This document shows, in pieces, positions 1 to 8,135 of a stretch of DNA of 15,310 bases. Every line of letters starts with the position of its first letter. Within the stretch, counting starts at the first letter, position 1. The notes under the pieces were generated by a model. That model ran no database searches, was not told the DNA's origin, and saw only the letters and a list, made by a program, of their open reading frames with translations. The position numbers and the translations under genes are program-made. This stretch comes from JAWXBM01 sp964602895 (GTDB lineage: Bacteria > Pseudomonadota > Gammaproteobacteria > Xanthomonadales > SZUA-36), in the NCBI GenBank assembly GCA_964602895.1, contig CAZRTG010000079.1:1-15310 (forward strand). The letters are read 5' to 3'.

Positions 1-21
1 GTGCGAAAACTCCTTCATGGA

Positions 22-987
22 TTATTCAGCTTGAAAAGCTTCCAGGTTGAGCCCTGCGGGGCTGCAAAAACGTAAATGCCGGCCTTTACCGGGTAACACA
101 TCCACATCAACCGGATGACTGTGGGCTATGCCCGCCTGTTGCAGCAGTAGACTGAATGCATCCAGATCCGAAACCTGATACTTGAGGTGCAGAATGCCCC
201 GGTTCGGTGGCACGGTCAGCGCATAGAGGTCCTTTCCGTGCACGCCACGGTAGTCGATGATTTCAACCTGCCCGAACGGTGCATCTTTGTCTCCCCAGAT
301 GCTCACATCCAATGCCGAACCTGGCGGCAGGCCGACCATCTTTTCGATTTCCGGGCCATCCAGCAGGTTTTCTGAAAGCATGGACAGTCCGATGATATCC
401 TGAAAAAAAGCACGTTCAGCAATGGCATCGTCCACAATGGTGATCAGTGGACCAACCCCGGAGAATCCGGCCGGGTTGAAGGGCATGGCCAGGCCAATCA
501 CTTCAAGCAGCACCACATTAATGCCATCGTGGCTGGGCAGATGAATTTCGCGGAACTGCGTGCCATCCGACGCGGTCACTTCGCTGTAATGCTCATTGCG
601 AAAACGATAGCCTGCGTTGCGTATGGCATCGACCCTGTCAGGCATATCCTGCACATAAATGTCGAGGTTCTTTGGCACCTGATCAAATGCCTGCGCGCCC
701 TCACGCACCACGGGTCCGGGATGAGCGAACTGCACCAGATGGATCATTCCAGTGGCTACGCCGGGGGCTGCGATCAGGGCTTGCCTTTGTATGTCATTTT
801 TTTGTAAGTTCCATAGACGGGACAAGCCTTCGTCTGCCCCTTCACGCAGGGAACGGACTTCCAGACCGAAGGTACTGCGCCATAAAGCCAGGGCTTCGTC
901 CAGATTGGCAACACCCACGGTGACACTGCTCCAGGCGGGAGTGACCAGTGAATCGGAACGGCGCCTGATGGTATTTTTGACGGACAT
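22..987 (-). CDS. Two-domain VOC (glyoxalase/extradiol dioxygenase fold) protein
   Basis: A 321-residue protein with two tandem VOC modules. The first is at about residues 20-165 (opening SVTVGVANLDEALALWRSTF, closing INVVLLEVIG). The second is at about 178-320 (opening GPLITIVDDAIAERAFF, closing LNLEAFQAE). This paired layout is that of type I extradiol dioxygenases and their non-dioxygenase relatives. Candidate metal ligands in the second module are H267 (GILHLKY) and E316 (LNLEAF); the histidine usual in the first strand is not obvious, so activity is uncertain. The start at 987 was chosen over an upstream ATG at 1047 because an AAGAGAA Shine-Dalgarno lies just before it and the VOC fold begins soon after. 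It is a paralogue of the protein at 13791-14723: both carry LVQF-x-x-PG in module 1 and VPP-x-x-GIL in module 2. It is transcribed away from the 1383 gene. Substrate unknown. Confidence 0.85.
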   Translation of the reverse strand: MSVKNTIRRRSDSLVTPAWSSVTVGVANLDEALALWRSTFGLEVRSLREGADEGLSRLWNLQKNDIQRQALIAAPGVATGMIHLVQFAHPGPVVREGAQAFDQVPKNLDIYVQDMPDRVDAIRNAGYRFRNEHYSEVTASDGTQFREIHLPSHDGINVVLLEVIGLAMPFNPAGFSGVGPLITIVDDAIAERAFFQDIIGLSMLSENLLDGPEIEKMVGLPPGSALDVSIWGDKDAPFGQVEIIDYRGVHGKDLYALTVPPNRGILHLKYQVSDLDAFSLLLQQAGIAHSHPVDVDVLPGKGRHLRFCSPAGLNLEAFQAE

Positions 988-1382
988 GGCTGGTTCTCTT
1001 TTGAAATGTTGAACGGATACTGTGCGGGACAACGCAGCCCAGGGCATGCTTCACAGCAGGTGCAATCGGATGGTAGTTCAAACAGTCATAACACACCAGA
1101 GTGAGATCAATGCCTTAATACTAACCAGTTTGGACTCTGTTCAGCCATTCACGAGTTTCTTAAAAAGACTGTTTGATATAACATTAGGTTCCACCTACAA
1201 TTGAAACCGAAAGCATTTCAGTGGCATGCACTTACAATGCACCGGGAAGTGTCCAACGATTTGCCTGATCAAGCTGGCAGAAATCAATCACAGGCTTCAC
1301 TGACCATGGAATTATCTACAGCAACCAGCCCGGTTTCAGTGGACAACCACCCGACTGACAATCACCACGCGGAGACCTCCGG
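988..1382. other. 395-bp intergenic region between divergent genes
   Basis: This stretch separates the left VOC gene (minus) from the membrane-protein gene (plus). It holds the rightward promoter listed at 1173-1201 and a leader of roughly 175 nt before the ATG at 1383. I found no convincing leftward promoter, tRNA-like fold or intrinsic terminator. Open frames inside it, including a TTG-initiated 61-codon frame ending in an ATGA overlap with the 1383 gene, look non-coding in composition, and the TTG has no Shine-Dalgarno. Confidence 0.6.
1173..1201 (+). promoter_or_regulatory. Sigma70-type promoter for the membrane protein/hydrolase pair
   Basis: The -35 box TTGATA (1173-1178) and -10 box TACAAT (1196-1201) are separated by exactly 17 bp. 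Each box matches the sigma70 consensus at five of six positions. Transcription would start near 1208, giving a leader of about 175 nt before the ATG at 1383. Predicted from sequence alone. Confidence 0.6.
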
Positions 1383-2036
1383 ATGATCTGGTTTTGGATT
1401 GCCCACATTGCAGTGCTTGGCTACTGGCTGGGATCTGAATTGGTGATCAATTCAACTTACCGCTACGCCTGTTATGCAGATGACATGCCGTTCAAGGAAC
1501 GCGCCCGGTTGATGGACCATGTCATGCATGTGGACCAGCATGTTCGCTATGCCCTGGTCCTGCAGGCAACGCTGGGCCTGATGCTGTCGGTGAGCTATGG
1601 ATTCATTCCCGGCGACCAGACCGTCATTATCGTGATTGCGGTGTGTGGGCTGCTTTGGCTGGGCTTTGTTGAAGCGGTGCATCGCCTTCGCAAGCAACCG
1701 TCCGGAATCAGGCTGGCCCGTATCGACCGGGTTTCACGCTATTTGCTGCTGGTAGTTTTGCTGGCCCTGGCCCTGGGCCTGATCGGCGGTGACTGGCCTA
1801 TGCCTGGCTGGTTACGTTGGAAACTGGCCGCTTTTGCCGGAGTTGTAGCCAGTGGTGTAGGTATCCGGCTGGCCTTGATCGCACATTTTCGCACCTGGTC
1901 TGAGATGGCAAAAGAGGGTGTAACGCCGGAACGAAACGCCACGATCAAGCGGTGTTACATCCGTGCAACCTCGGTATTGGGCGTGTTGTGGGTATTTATT
2001 ACAGTGATTGTCTATCTGAGTGTTGCGAAACCGTAA
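1383..2036 (+). CDS. Six-helix integral membrane protein, CopD/DUF2269-like, function unknown
   Basis: A 217-residue hydrophobic protein with about six membrane segments, near residues 1-22, 55-75, 79-98, 113-132, 145-167 and 192-214. Histidines cluster in and after the first helix: H8, then H46, H49 and H53 in a conserved-looking MDHVMHVDQHVRYALVLQ stretch. Such spacing would suit haem or copper coordination, as in small membrane proteins of the CopD/DUF2269 kind. That resemblance is by eye and is not proof of function. The start is supported by GGAG at 1371-1374, about 8 nt upstream. The alpha/beta hydrolase gene follows 123 bp downstream on the same strand and is probably co-transcribed from the promoter at 1173-1201. 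Not confidently recognised as a named gene. Confidence 0.75.
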   Translation: MIWFWIAHIAVLGYWLGSELVINSTYRYACYADDMPFKERARLMDHVMHVDQHVRYALVLQATLGLMLSVSYGFIPGDQTVIIVIAVCGLLWLGFVEAVHRLRKQPSGIRLARIDRVSRYLLLVVLLALALGLIGGDWPMPGWLRWKLAAFAGVVASGVGIRLALIAHFRTWSEMAKEGVTPERNATIKRCYIRATSVLGVLWVFITVIVYLSVAKP

Positions 2037-2159
2037 AACCGCATCAGCTCTTGCCCGCTGAAATTTCAGGTTGCAAACCAACGGCTGTACTTTCAGAAAT
2101 CAACCCGAACAAAATAGATGCAAACTCGACGGGAATGCAAACCCCAAGGTGGTGATTCC

Positions 2160-3089
2160 ATGTTACGCAGAAATCTACTCCGATCTACCACGTTCAGCCT
2201 TGCCGGCTTCGTTGGTGGTTTGTTCTCCAGGCCATTGGCCCTCAATGCCGCTACCAGCAAAGAAAGCCAGGGCCAGGTCGGGGTCATGAACGAGAACCCT
2301 GCTGTGCGAAAAGCTTATCTGGATGGGCCGTTCGGACAAATTCATTATTACTCTGCGGGCTCTGGCCCATTACTGATCATGGCGCATCAATCGCCGAGTT
2401 GTGGCCGCATGTTTGAACAGGCCATGCCTTACCTCAGCCAGCTTGGTTTGCACGTCATTGCAGTGGATACACCCGGCTTTGGCAATTCGGATGTACCCGA
2501 TTCGCCACCTTCAATTGAAGACTATGCAAACTCCTATCACGCCGTACTGGACGGGCTGGGCGTGCAGCAAGCCCATTTGTTGGGGCATCATACCGGTGCA
2601 GGCATTTTGTGCAGTTTTGCAGCGCGCAATCCGGATCAGGTCAGTTCCCTGATCCTGAATGGTCCACCGCTTTTTTCAGCCGCTGATCTCGAGCCATTCA
2701 AGGAAATCAAACCGGGGCCATCTCCAATTTATGCCGACGGATCGCATCTCCAGCAAGCCTGGAATCGACGCGTCAGATTCACACCGGGCTGGACCAACAC
2801 CGTTGCCATGCATCGGCGACTGGTCGATCATCTGTGGGCAGGGGACACAGCTTGGTATGGGCATCATGCAGCCTTCCAATACGACATGACCGCAGACCTG
2901 ATGGCACTCAAAGTGCCCACCCTGATTCTGACCAACACCGGCGATGATATTTACCTGCTGGCCCAAAAAGCCCACCAGGCACGCCCCGATTTCGCCTACC
3001 ACGAACTGTCTGGCGGCACGCACGATATTGTGGATGAGCAGCCCCAGGCCTGGTCCGAGGCTGTGGCGAGGTTTGTGCTGTCTCAGTAA
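2160..3089 (+). CDS. Exported alpha/beta hydrolase with His at the nucleophile position
   Basis: A 309-residue alpha/beta hydrolase-fold protein. Residues 1-30 form a signal sequence with a twin-arginine look (LRRNLLRS at 2-9, then a hydrophobic stretch), so Tat export is plausible. Fold landmarks are the oxyanion-loop region MAHQSPSCGRM at 74-84, DTPGFGNSD at 103-111, the elbow GHHTG at 142-146, an acid candidate at D262/D263 (TNTGDDIY) and the catalytic-type His at H288 (GGTHD). The elbow normally reads G-x-Ser-x-G, or Asp/Cys in some branches; here the central residue is H144 (codon 2589-2591). A canonical serine-esterase mechanism is therefore doubtful. The ATG at 2160 was preferred over one at 2118 because AAGGTGG lies at good spacing before it and the signal peptide then starts at residue 1. 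It lies downstream of the membrane-protein gene and converges on the MFS gene ending at 3144. Substrate unknown. Confidence 0.88.
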   Translation: MLRRNLLRSTTFSLAGFVGGLFSRPLALNAATSKESQGQVGVMNENPAVRKAYLDGPFGQIHYYSAGSGPLLIMAHQSPSCGRMFEQAMPYLSQLGLHVIAVDTPGFGNSDVPDSPPSIEDYANSYHAVLDGLGVQQAHLLGHHTGAGILCSFAARNPDQVSSLILNGPPLFSAADLEPFKEIKPGPSPIYADGSHLQQAWNRRVRFTPGWTNTVAMHRRLVDHLWAGDTAWYGHHAAFQYDMTADLMALKVPTLILTNTGDDIYLLAQKAHQARPDFAYHELSGGTHDIVDEQPQAWSEAVARFVLSQ

Positions 3090-3143
3090 ACTTCGTTGAG
3101 CGCCACAGGTTCCTGAGGGCTGCTGTTAAAAAGAGCCAAAGCA

Positions 3144-4475
3144 CTACAGTGCAGGGTTGAAGGAACCGCCAGCGTGAACCAGTTTCGTATATCGGCCCCA
3201 TCCCAATATCAAAAGAATTGCACCCAGCACCATGCACGCCCCGAATGTCATTGACAGGGCCAGTCCGATGCGATTGGCACTTTCCGGCAAATAGTCCGAT
3301 AGCATGCCTACCGACAACGGCCCCAGACCCGCACCAATCAAGCCAACGGATGAGGTCTGCACGGCGGTCAGCTGACCGCGCATCTGATTGGGAGTAGAGC
3401 GTGCGATGGCCGCCAATGCGCCTACTGCAGGCCAATTGGTGAACAGCCCGGACAGTGCAAACATCAGCAGGCTGAGCGTCCCGGTAGGCATCAGCGGAGC
3501 AAGGGCGCCAGGAAGCAAAGTACCGACCCCGCCCACGAAGCAAACAATCCAGTCGCCATTGAGTCGACCGCGTCGCGCCAGGTGGCTCGAACACCAGCCG
3601 GCCAGCACGGATCCAAAAGTACCTACAACGATGGCAACCGTACCAAACGCTGTTGCCAGTTTGGCGGGACCCCAGCCGTACTGGCGCTCAAACATGACGG
3701 GCATGAAGGCCAGTTGCCCGTAGGCGGCCAGATAGGTGATCGCAACGGCCAGGCACAGCGTGGTGATGATCAGGGTATGGCGCCGTGCGAACACCAGGGT
3801 CTGCTTCAGTGTGGCAACACCGGTTTCAAGTTGTTCTTTCCGCTCGGGCTCACGCACCCAGATCAGAGCAATGGGTGCCAGCACACCCAGAACCGCCAGG
3901 GCGAGGAAGGAACCGGTCCAGTCGCGGATACCATAGTGAACGGACAGGAACTCGCCAGCACCAATAGCCAGAGCGCCCAGCCAATAGGCCAGAGCGGTAC
4001 CAAAAGCAGTGCCCGCAACATACACACCAAAGGCACGCGGTCGCTCGCTGGCTGAAAAACAATCCGAAATAACCGAGGCAGCAGCCGGCTGCAATGCAGA
4101 CTGCGTGATTCCCAGACCCGCCCGGATTGCCGCCATCCAGCCAAAGCTGCTCACCAGGCCTGTGGCGGCGGTAAACAGGCTCCAGGTTGAAGCGGCAAGA
4201 GCGATGAGGCGGCGCCGGCTACTGTGGTCTGCAACCCAGCCAAAAATTGGCCCACCCAGGGCATAGGGTATGGCGAACACAATGCCCGTCAACATACCGA
4301 TCTGGGTATCCGTAAATTGCAGGTCTTGCTGCATGGGGCCGACCATCAGGCTCATGCCGATGCGATGCACAAAAGCGATCGAATATACAAAGGTAATAAT
4401 CAGAACAACGCGCCAGGCTTCGCGTGCGGGCGGCCAATCCGAAGGCGTGGATGTGTTGACCACAGGCCTCGTCAT
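3144..4475 (-). CDS. MFS transporter, Spinster-like
   Basis: A 443-residue, 12-helix major facilitator of the inner membrane. The first helix (VLIITFVYSIAFVHRIGMSL) and the motif-A loop GWVADHSSRRRLI at about residues 98-110 are clear. A second TP-x-x-MRGQ-x-x-A cytoplasmic motif occurs in the C-terminal half. The arrangement, including FVHRIGMSLMVGPMQQDLQ, resembles the Spinster-type proton-coupled organic-anion carriers common beside bacterial catabolic genes. Its start codon overlaps the stop of the preceding MFS gene by 4 bp (ATGA, 4472-4475), so the two are translationally coupled and it is the last gene of the amidohydrolase operon. It probably imports or exports the pathway substrate or product; the direction and compound cannot be inferred. 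Confidence 0.9.
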   Translation of the reverse strand: MTRPVVNTSTPSDWPPAREAWRVVLIITFVYSIAFVHRIGMSLMVGPMQQDLQFTDTQIGMLTGIVFAIPYALGGPIFGWVADHSSRRRLIALAASTWSLFTAATGLVSSFGWMAAIRAGLGITQSALQPAAASVISDCFSASERPRAFGVYVAGTAFGTALAYWLGALAIGAGEFLSVHYGIRDWTGSFLALAVLGVLAPIALIWVREPERKEQLETGVATLKQTLVFARRHTLIITTLCLAVAITYLAAYGQLAFMPVMFERQYGWGPAKLATAFGTVAIVVGTFGSVLAGWCSSHLARRGRLNGDWIVCFVGGVGTLLPGALAPLMPTGTLSLLMFALSGLFTNWPAVGALAAIARSTPNQMRGQLTAVQTSSVGLIGAGLGPLSVGMLSDYLPESANRIGLALSMTFGACMVLGAILLILGWGRYTKLVHAGGSFNPAL

Positions 4476-5796
4476 GACGTTCCAGTCACGTTGCGGGAAG
4501 TTGCCGCAACAGAACGCACCCCGGACAGCACGATCATACCCGTGATCAAAAAGACCAGAGAAACGCCGAAGATGCCATACACCGGGCTTTCAAACGATGC
4601 GGTGGTCAGGCCCACCAGCAACGGCGCTGCAAAACTTGAAGCCCTTCCAACCATGACATACAGGCCGAAGAAATCTCCCATGCGGTCTGGTGGACTCAAC
4701 TCAACCATCAAGGAACGGCTGCTCCCCATGATGATGCCAAGGCAGACACAGGCCACCGTGGCCAATGCCAGAAAAATCCAATCACCCGGCTGATCGAGCA
4801 ACACGGTACGTTGCGCCATATCGTCCATAACCGGCAGGCTGAGTAACATGCTGGCCGCCGTTACGGTCATCACCCCCAGGGTTAGAAGCAAGGTACGACG
4901 CGGACCCAGGCGCGAATCAAGCGCACCGCCGAGCATGCCGCCTAAGGCGCCGGCCAGCAAGCCTACCAAACCAAACACCGACAGCTCAGCCGCACGCCAC
5001 CCCAAGCGACTGGACGCCAGAATGGCAATAAAGGAAAACAGCGCCATAACCCCATCCCAGTAGAGCATGCGGGACAGCAAAAACCGGCCGATACCGGGCA
5101 GGCGGGTCAGATCCTTGAGTGAAATTCGCAAACGCTGCAAACTGTTGCGCGCCGCCAGCTTCAAAGTGAGCTCCGAGCGCTCTCCATCGGGGGTGAATCG
5201 AAACAAAGGAAGCATAAAAACGGCCAGCCAGATGCCACACAGCACGGCTGCGGCACGTGGCAGATCGATTTGTGAGGCCTCTGGTGTGAGCGCACTGCCG
5301 GCCACCAACACAGCAACCAGATAGACAAAACTACCGGCAAAACCAAGTCCGACTGCAAGGCCGCTGAGCGCACCTACCCGTTCGGCGCCGGCCACTCGCA
5401 GCATCAGGCTATCGGTAAACACCCTGGAAAGTTCGACTGTCACCTGCGCGACGATGCAGGAGGCCAACACCCAAAGCACCATACCGGGTTGTGCTGTGGC
5501 AAACCACAGGTTGAGCAGCGCCAGGGCGGCCACAGCAACGCAAGCTACTATCCAGGGCTTGCGCCGGCCGGTGGCATCGGCGGCCGCTCCGGCAAAGGGA
5601 CTCAGTAACACCAGCAGCAAACTCGCGCTGGCCAGGCTGTAGCCCCACAACGTGGTACCACGGACCGGGTCGTTTACCACCCAGGAAACAAAAAAGGCGG
5701 AAAAATCAGGCTGAGAACAATGGTAAAGAAGGGTTCGCGCGCCATATCGGCGGCTGCCCATGACCACTGGCCCAGGGACCAACGTCCCTTGTTCAC
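4472..5796 (-). CDS. Atg22/UMF1-family MFS transporter, interrupted by a one-base frameshift
   Basis: Read across the lesion, this encodes about 441 residues with 12 helices. The N-terminal signature SLGQWSWAAADMAREPFF followed by the loop ADATGRRKPWI, and the late motif PPDRMGDFFGLYVMVGRA, are typical of the Atg22-like (UMF1) branch of the MFS. The first 34 codons or so lie in one frame (from 5796 to about 5695) and the rest in another. The junction is a run of six A's on the plus strand (5690-5695); seven would restore LIFPPFFVSWVV. The start is the GTG at 5796, preceded by AAGG and 19 bp after the stop of the upstream gene. An open-frame start at 5782 would give a false, non-membrane N-terminus. 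As written, the transporter would be truncated after about 45 residues. Either a sequencing indel in a homopolymer or a true mutation is possible. Confidence 0.8.
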
Positions 5797-5815
5797 GATG
5801 CCCTTGTCACCAAGG

Positions 5816-6532
5816 TCAATAATCGAGCTCGGTGAGTTCGTAGGTGGTGCCCGCACCAGGTTCACCCACACGGATTTTCACAAACACAAAGTCTTCCGGC
5901 AGGCACCAAAGCTCCTCCAGCGGATGCTCTTGTGGTAAGGATCCCTCAAGGTGAAAACGATAGTGATGGGTGATGAAGGTACCCGCCGGGACCGTGACTT
6001 CCACTTCGCCGAGGAATTCGATACCAAAGTGGATGGCTTCCAGCAAAGGGCCGGTGCCACCGTCATGGGCCAAGGAACTGAGGTAGCTGTCGATATACTG
6101 CACTTTTTCACCCGACTCATGGTCATAGCTTGCAAGGTGCAGTATGTCACCTACCAGTGGATGCGGGCCGAAGCTGGGAATCAGGGTATCGCGTTCAATA
6201 TGCTGGGAGATCCGTCCGTCACGGATATTGAAACCCTGGTATTCCGCCTTGTTGCCTTTGAACAGGAACCAGCCGGTGCCAAGCAAACTGCCGTCCTTGA
6301 TCAGGCGCACATAGCAGTCGATTGGACGGAAATCCCGGTCTACCGAATACACAATGTTCTTGCTCAGGCTGCGATCGGGGAGTTCACAAACGCAGCTGAG
6401 TGTGCGACTGCCATCTGCGGCTACCGAGCCGGTGAAATGTTCCAGCCCGCGAAAACCAACCTTATCACCGGTGGCGACAATGGTACCCGAGTAATGTCTG
6501 CGGAGGGTTGCAGGATACTGCTTGAACGTCAT
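5816..6532 (-). CDS. Conserved hypothetical protein, beta-rich, DUF3108-like
   Basis: A 238-residue soluble protein without a signal peptide or membrane helix. It is rich in alternating beta-strand patterns (YSGTIVATGDKVGF, GTGWFLFKGNKAEYQGF, GEVEVTVPAGTFITHHYRF). The late element V-x-VPAGTF-x-T-x-x-Y recalls DUF3108-type beta-barrel proteins; this is a resemblance by eye only. The start at 6532 has GGGAG 7 nt upstream. It sits 11 bp after the amidohydrolase and 19 bp before the Atg22-type transporter, so it belongs to the same operon and probably acts on, binds or shuttles the same compound. A lipocalin-like binding role or an isomerase/lyase role would both fit. Function not recognised. Confidence 0.75.
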   Translation of the reverse strand: MTFKQYPATLRRHYSGTIVATGDKVGFRGLEHFTGSVAADGSRTLSCVCELPDRSLSKNIVYSVDRDFRPIDCYVRLIKDGSLLGTGWFLFKGNKAEYQGFNIRDGRISQHIERDTLIPSFGPHPLVGDILHLASYDHESGEKVQYIDSYLSSLAHDGGTGPLLEAIHFGIEFLGEVEVTVPAGTFITHHYRFHLEGSLPQEHPLEELWCLPEDFVFVKIRVGEPGAGTTYELTELDY

Positions 6533-6543
6533 TTTAATACTCC

Positions 6544-7974
6544 CTACTGCCAGCTCCAGGAACTGCGTTCTGCCAGGTATTGATCCAGCCCGGTCGCTTC
6601 CAGTAAAGGCTGCAATACCGGCCCGGCCTTGCCAATGATGGTCTGTTGATCAAGGCGCAAATGTTGCCCGTTTTGCACCACGCGCTCACCGTCAATATAC
6701 ACATCCCGAACAGCCCAGGGGTCGTTTGAATACACCAGGTTGGTGACTACATTCTGAATCGGTGCCAGGCTCGGGCGTGCCGTGTCAATAACAATCAAGT
6801 CAGCCCTTTTTCCAGCTTCCAGCGAGCCTATTTCATGTTCCATGTGAATAGCCTCCGCACCGCCGCGAGTCATCAGTTCCAGAGCCAGTTCAGCCGAGCC
6901 GAAGCTGGGATTTTCCAACTTCTGTTTCTGGAACAGCAGGGCCATTTTCATGGTTTCCCAGACATTCTGGCTGTTGTTGGTCGATGCACCGTCAACACCC
7001 AAACCGACGCGTACACGGGCCTCAAGCAACTCGGCCAAACGGGCCACACCGGCAGCGTAATAGGCATTTGCGACCGGGTTGTGTGACAAACCGGTTCCGG
7101 TTTCGGCCAGCAGGGCAATCTCGTCATCGTCCAGCCAAATCGCATGCGCCAACAGCGTGCGGGGGCCCAATACACCCAGGCGGCCCAGTTCGGTAATGGT
7201 GCCGTGACCATAGCGTCGGCGACTTTCATCACGCTCACCCTGTGAACTGGCGGCATGTATGGTCAGGTGACAACCGGACTCCTGTGCCAGTTCGTACATG
7301 GCTCGAACCATGGGGACCGTGCAGCGCATAACACCCATGGCTTCGGGAACCACACTGATCCGATCGGAGTTGAAGCGTTTCTGCAAGCGCTGTACTTCGG
7401 CTACCGCGTAATCCACCGTGTCACGGAAAGCCTCCGGGATAAACTGTGCTGGATCTTCTTCGTTGTCACTGTCCTGCGCAATGCGCGCCACAATGGCGCG
7501 GATGCCGGAGCGTTCAACCGCAGTGAGCACACCATCCATCAATTCGGGATTGCCCGCGCCGACCTCGCCACATACCGAGGTCGTGACGCCGGTCGTCATC
7601 AATTCCAGCAGGGAAATGGAGGAGCCAACTTCGCCCATTTCACCAGTCAGGTTTTCAACCACCGGCCACATGCCCTTGGAAAACCAGACTTTGAGTGGCA
7701 TTTCGTCATATACGCCGCGAAGAATGGCATTTGAAAGATGGGTGTGGCAGTTGATCAGACCCGGCATGACTATATGCCCGGCCACCGAACGTTGTTCCAC
7801 ACCGGCTTCCGGTTCTGGCATTTCAGCCATGGAACCGACCTGGTGAATACGTCCGTCACGCAGCCAGACAAAGCCATTGGTAAAAGCACGCCGGCTGTCG
7901 TCCATGGTCAGAACCATGGCGTCGGTCAGGATTTGATCGGCGCCGGGGCGTGCAGATGATTCGGAATTCCTCAT
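6544..7974 (-). CDS. Metal-dependent amidohydrolase, SAH/MTA deaminase/AtzA-TrzN type, altered HxxE motif
   Basis: A 476-residue member of the amidohydrolase superfamily, cytosolic. Metal-binding landmarks are H77-x-H79 (GLINCHTHLSN), H240 (LTIHAAS), H277 (LLAHAIW) and D328 (GLGVDGASTNN), together with SHNPVANA at about 297-304. This is the layout of S-adenosylhomocysteine/methylthioadenosine deaminases and the atrazine/triazine hydrolases. Those families carry H-x-x-E after the third metal histidine, where the Glu is the proton shuttle. Here the motif is H240-A-A-S243, so the usual deaminase chemistry may be altered. The start at 7974 has AGAGG before it and begins just ahead of the family N-terminus; an upstream ATG at 8052 adds 26 unlikely residues. 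First gene of a four-gene operon, preceded by the LysR gene and a 205-bp gap holding a conserved element (8136-8174). Substrate unknown. Confidence 0.9.
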   Translation of the reverse strand: MRNSESSARPGADQILTDAMVLTMDDSRRAFTNGFVWLRDGRIHQVGSMAEMPEPEAGVEQRSVAGHIVMPGLINCHTHLSNAILRGVYDEMPLKVWFSKGMWPVVENLTGEMGEVGSSISLLELMTTGVTTSVCGEVGAGNPELMDGVLTAVERSGIRAIVARIAQDSDNEEDPAQFIPEAFRDTVDYAVAEVQRLQKRFNSDRISVVPEAMGVMRCTVPMVRAMYELAQESGCHLTIHAASSQGERDESRRRYGHGTITELGRLGVLGPRTLLAHAIWLDDDEIALLAETGTGLSHNPVANAYYAAGVARLAELLEARVRVGLGVDGASTNNSQNVWETMKMALLFQKQKLENPSFGSAELALELMTRGGAEAIHMEHEIGSLEAGKRADLIVIDTARPSLAPIQNVVTNLVYSNDPWAVRDVYIDGERVVQNGQHLRLDQQTIIGKAGPVLQPLLEATGLDQYLAERSSWSWQ

Positions 7975-8135
7975 AACTACCTCTGTTTCAATAATCCAAT
8001 ACGTATCTTGCCGCGCGAGACCAGCTTCCGGCCGTCCCGTCCGGATTTCCACTTCAATCGATTAGCCGTTTGTGCCAGAACCAATATATGGTCCCCATGG
8101 ATGGGCCCATTGAACCACCCGGCCGCTGTTAGCCG

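Noticed and set aside
1201..1386. TTG-initiated 61-codon frame ending in an ATGA overlap with the membrane-protein gene
   Set aside because: No Shine-Dalgarno before the TTG, the TTG overlaps the predicted -10 box, and its composition is unlike a folded protein. The overlap is probably chance.
2058..2079. Palindromes CTGAAATTTCAG and GGTTGCAAACC between the membrane-protein and hydrolase genes
   Set aside because: Short, with no T tract for termination and no promoter beside them. They could be an operator, but there is no support beyond symmetry.
3090..3143. Bidirectional terminator between the convergent hydrolase and MFS genes
   Set aside because: Only 4-5-bp stems with very short loops and no clear T tract were found in the 54-bp gap.
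2908..3594. 228-codon minus-strand frame across the hydrolase and MFS gene ends
   Set aside because: It is antisense to one strong gene and out of frame with another, with many Arg/Ser/Cys residues typical of shadow frames.
3582..4055. 157-codon plus-strand frame opposite the MFS gene
   Set aside because: Antisense to conserved membrane helices; Gln/Gly-rich shadow composition.
5951..6583. 210-codon plus-strand frame opposite the 238-aa protein
   Set aside because: The minus-strand gene has a good ribosome site and tight operon spacing. The opposite frame has no family features and extends into the amidohydrolase end.
8101..8110. ATGGGCCCAT palindrome before the amidohydrolase gene
   Set aside because: A 10-bp palindrome alone, away from promoter-like boxes; expected by chance at this scale.
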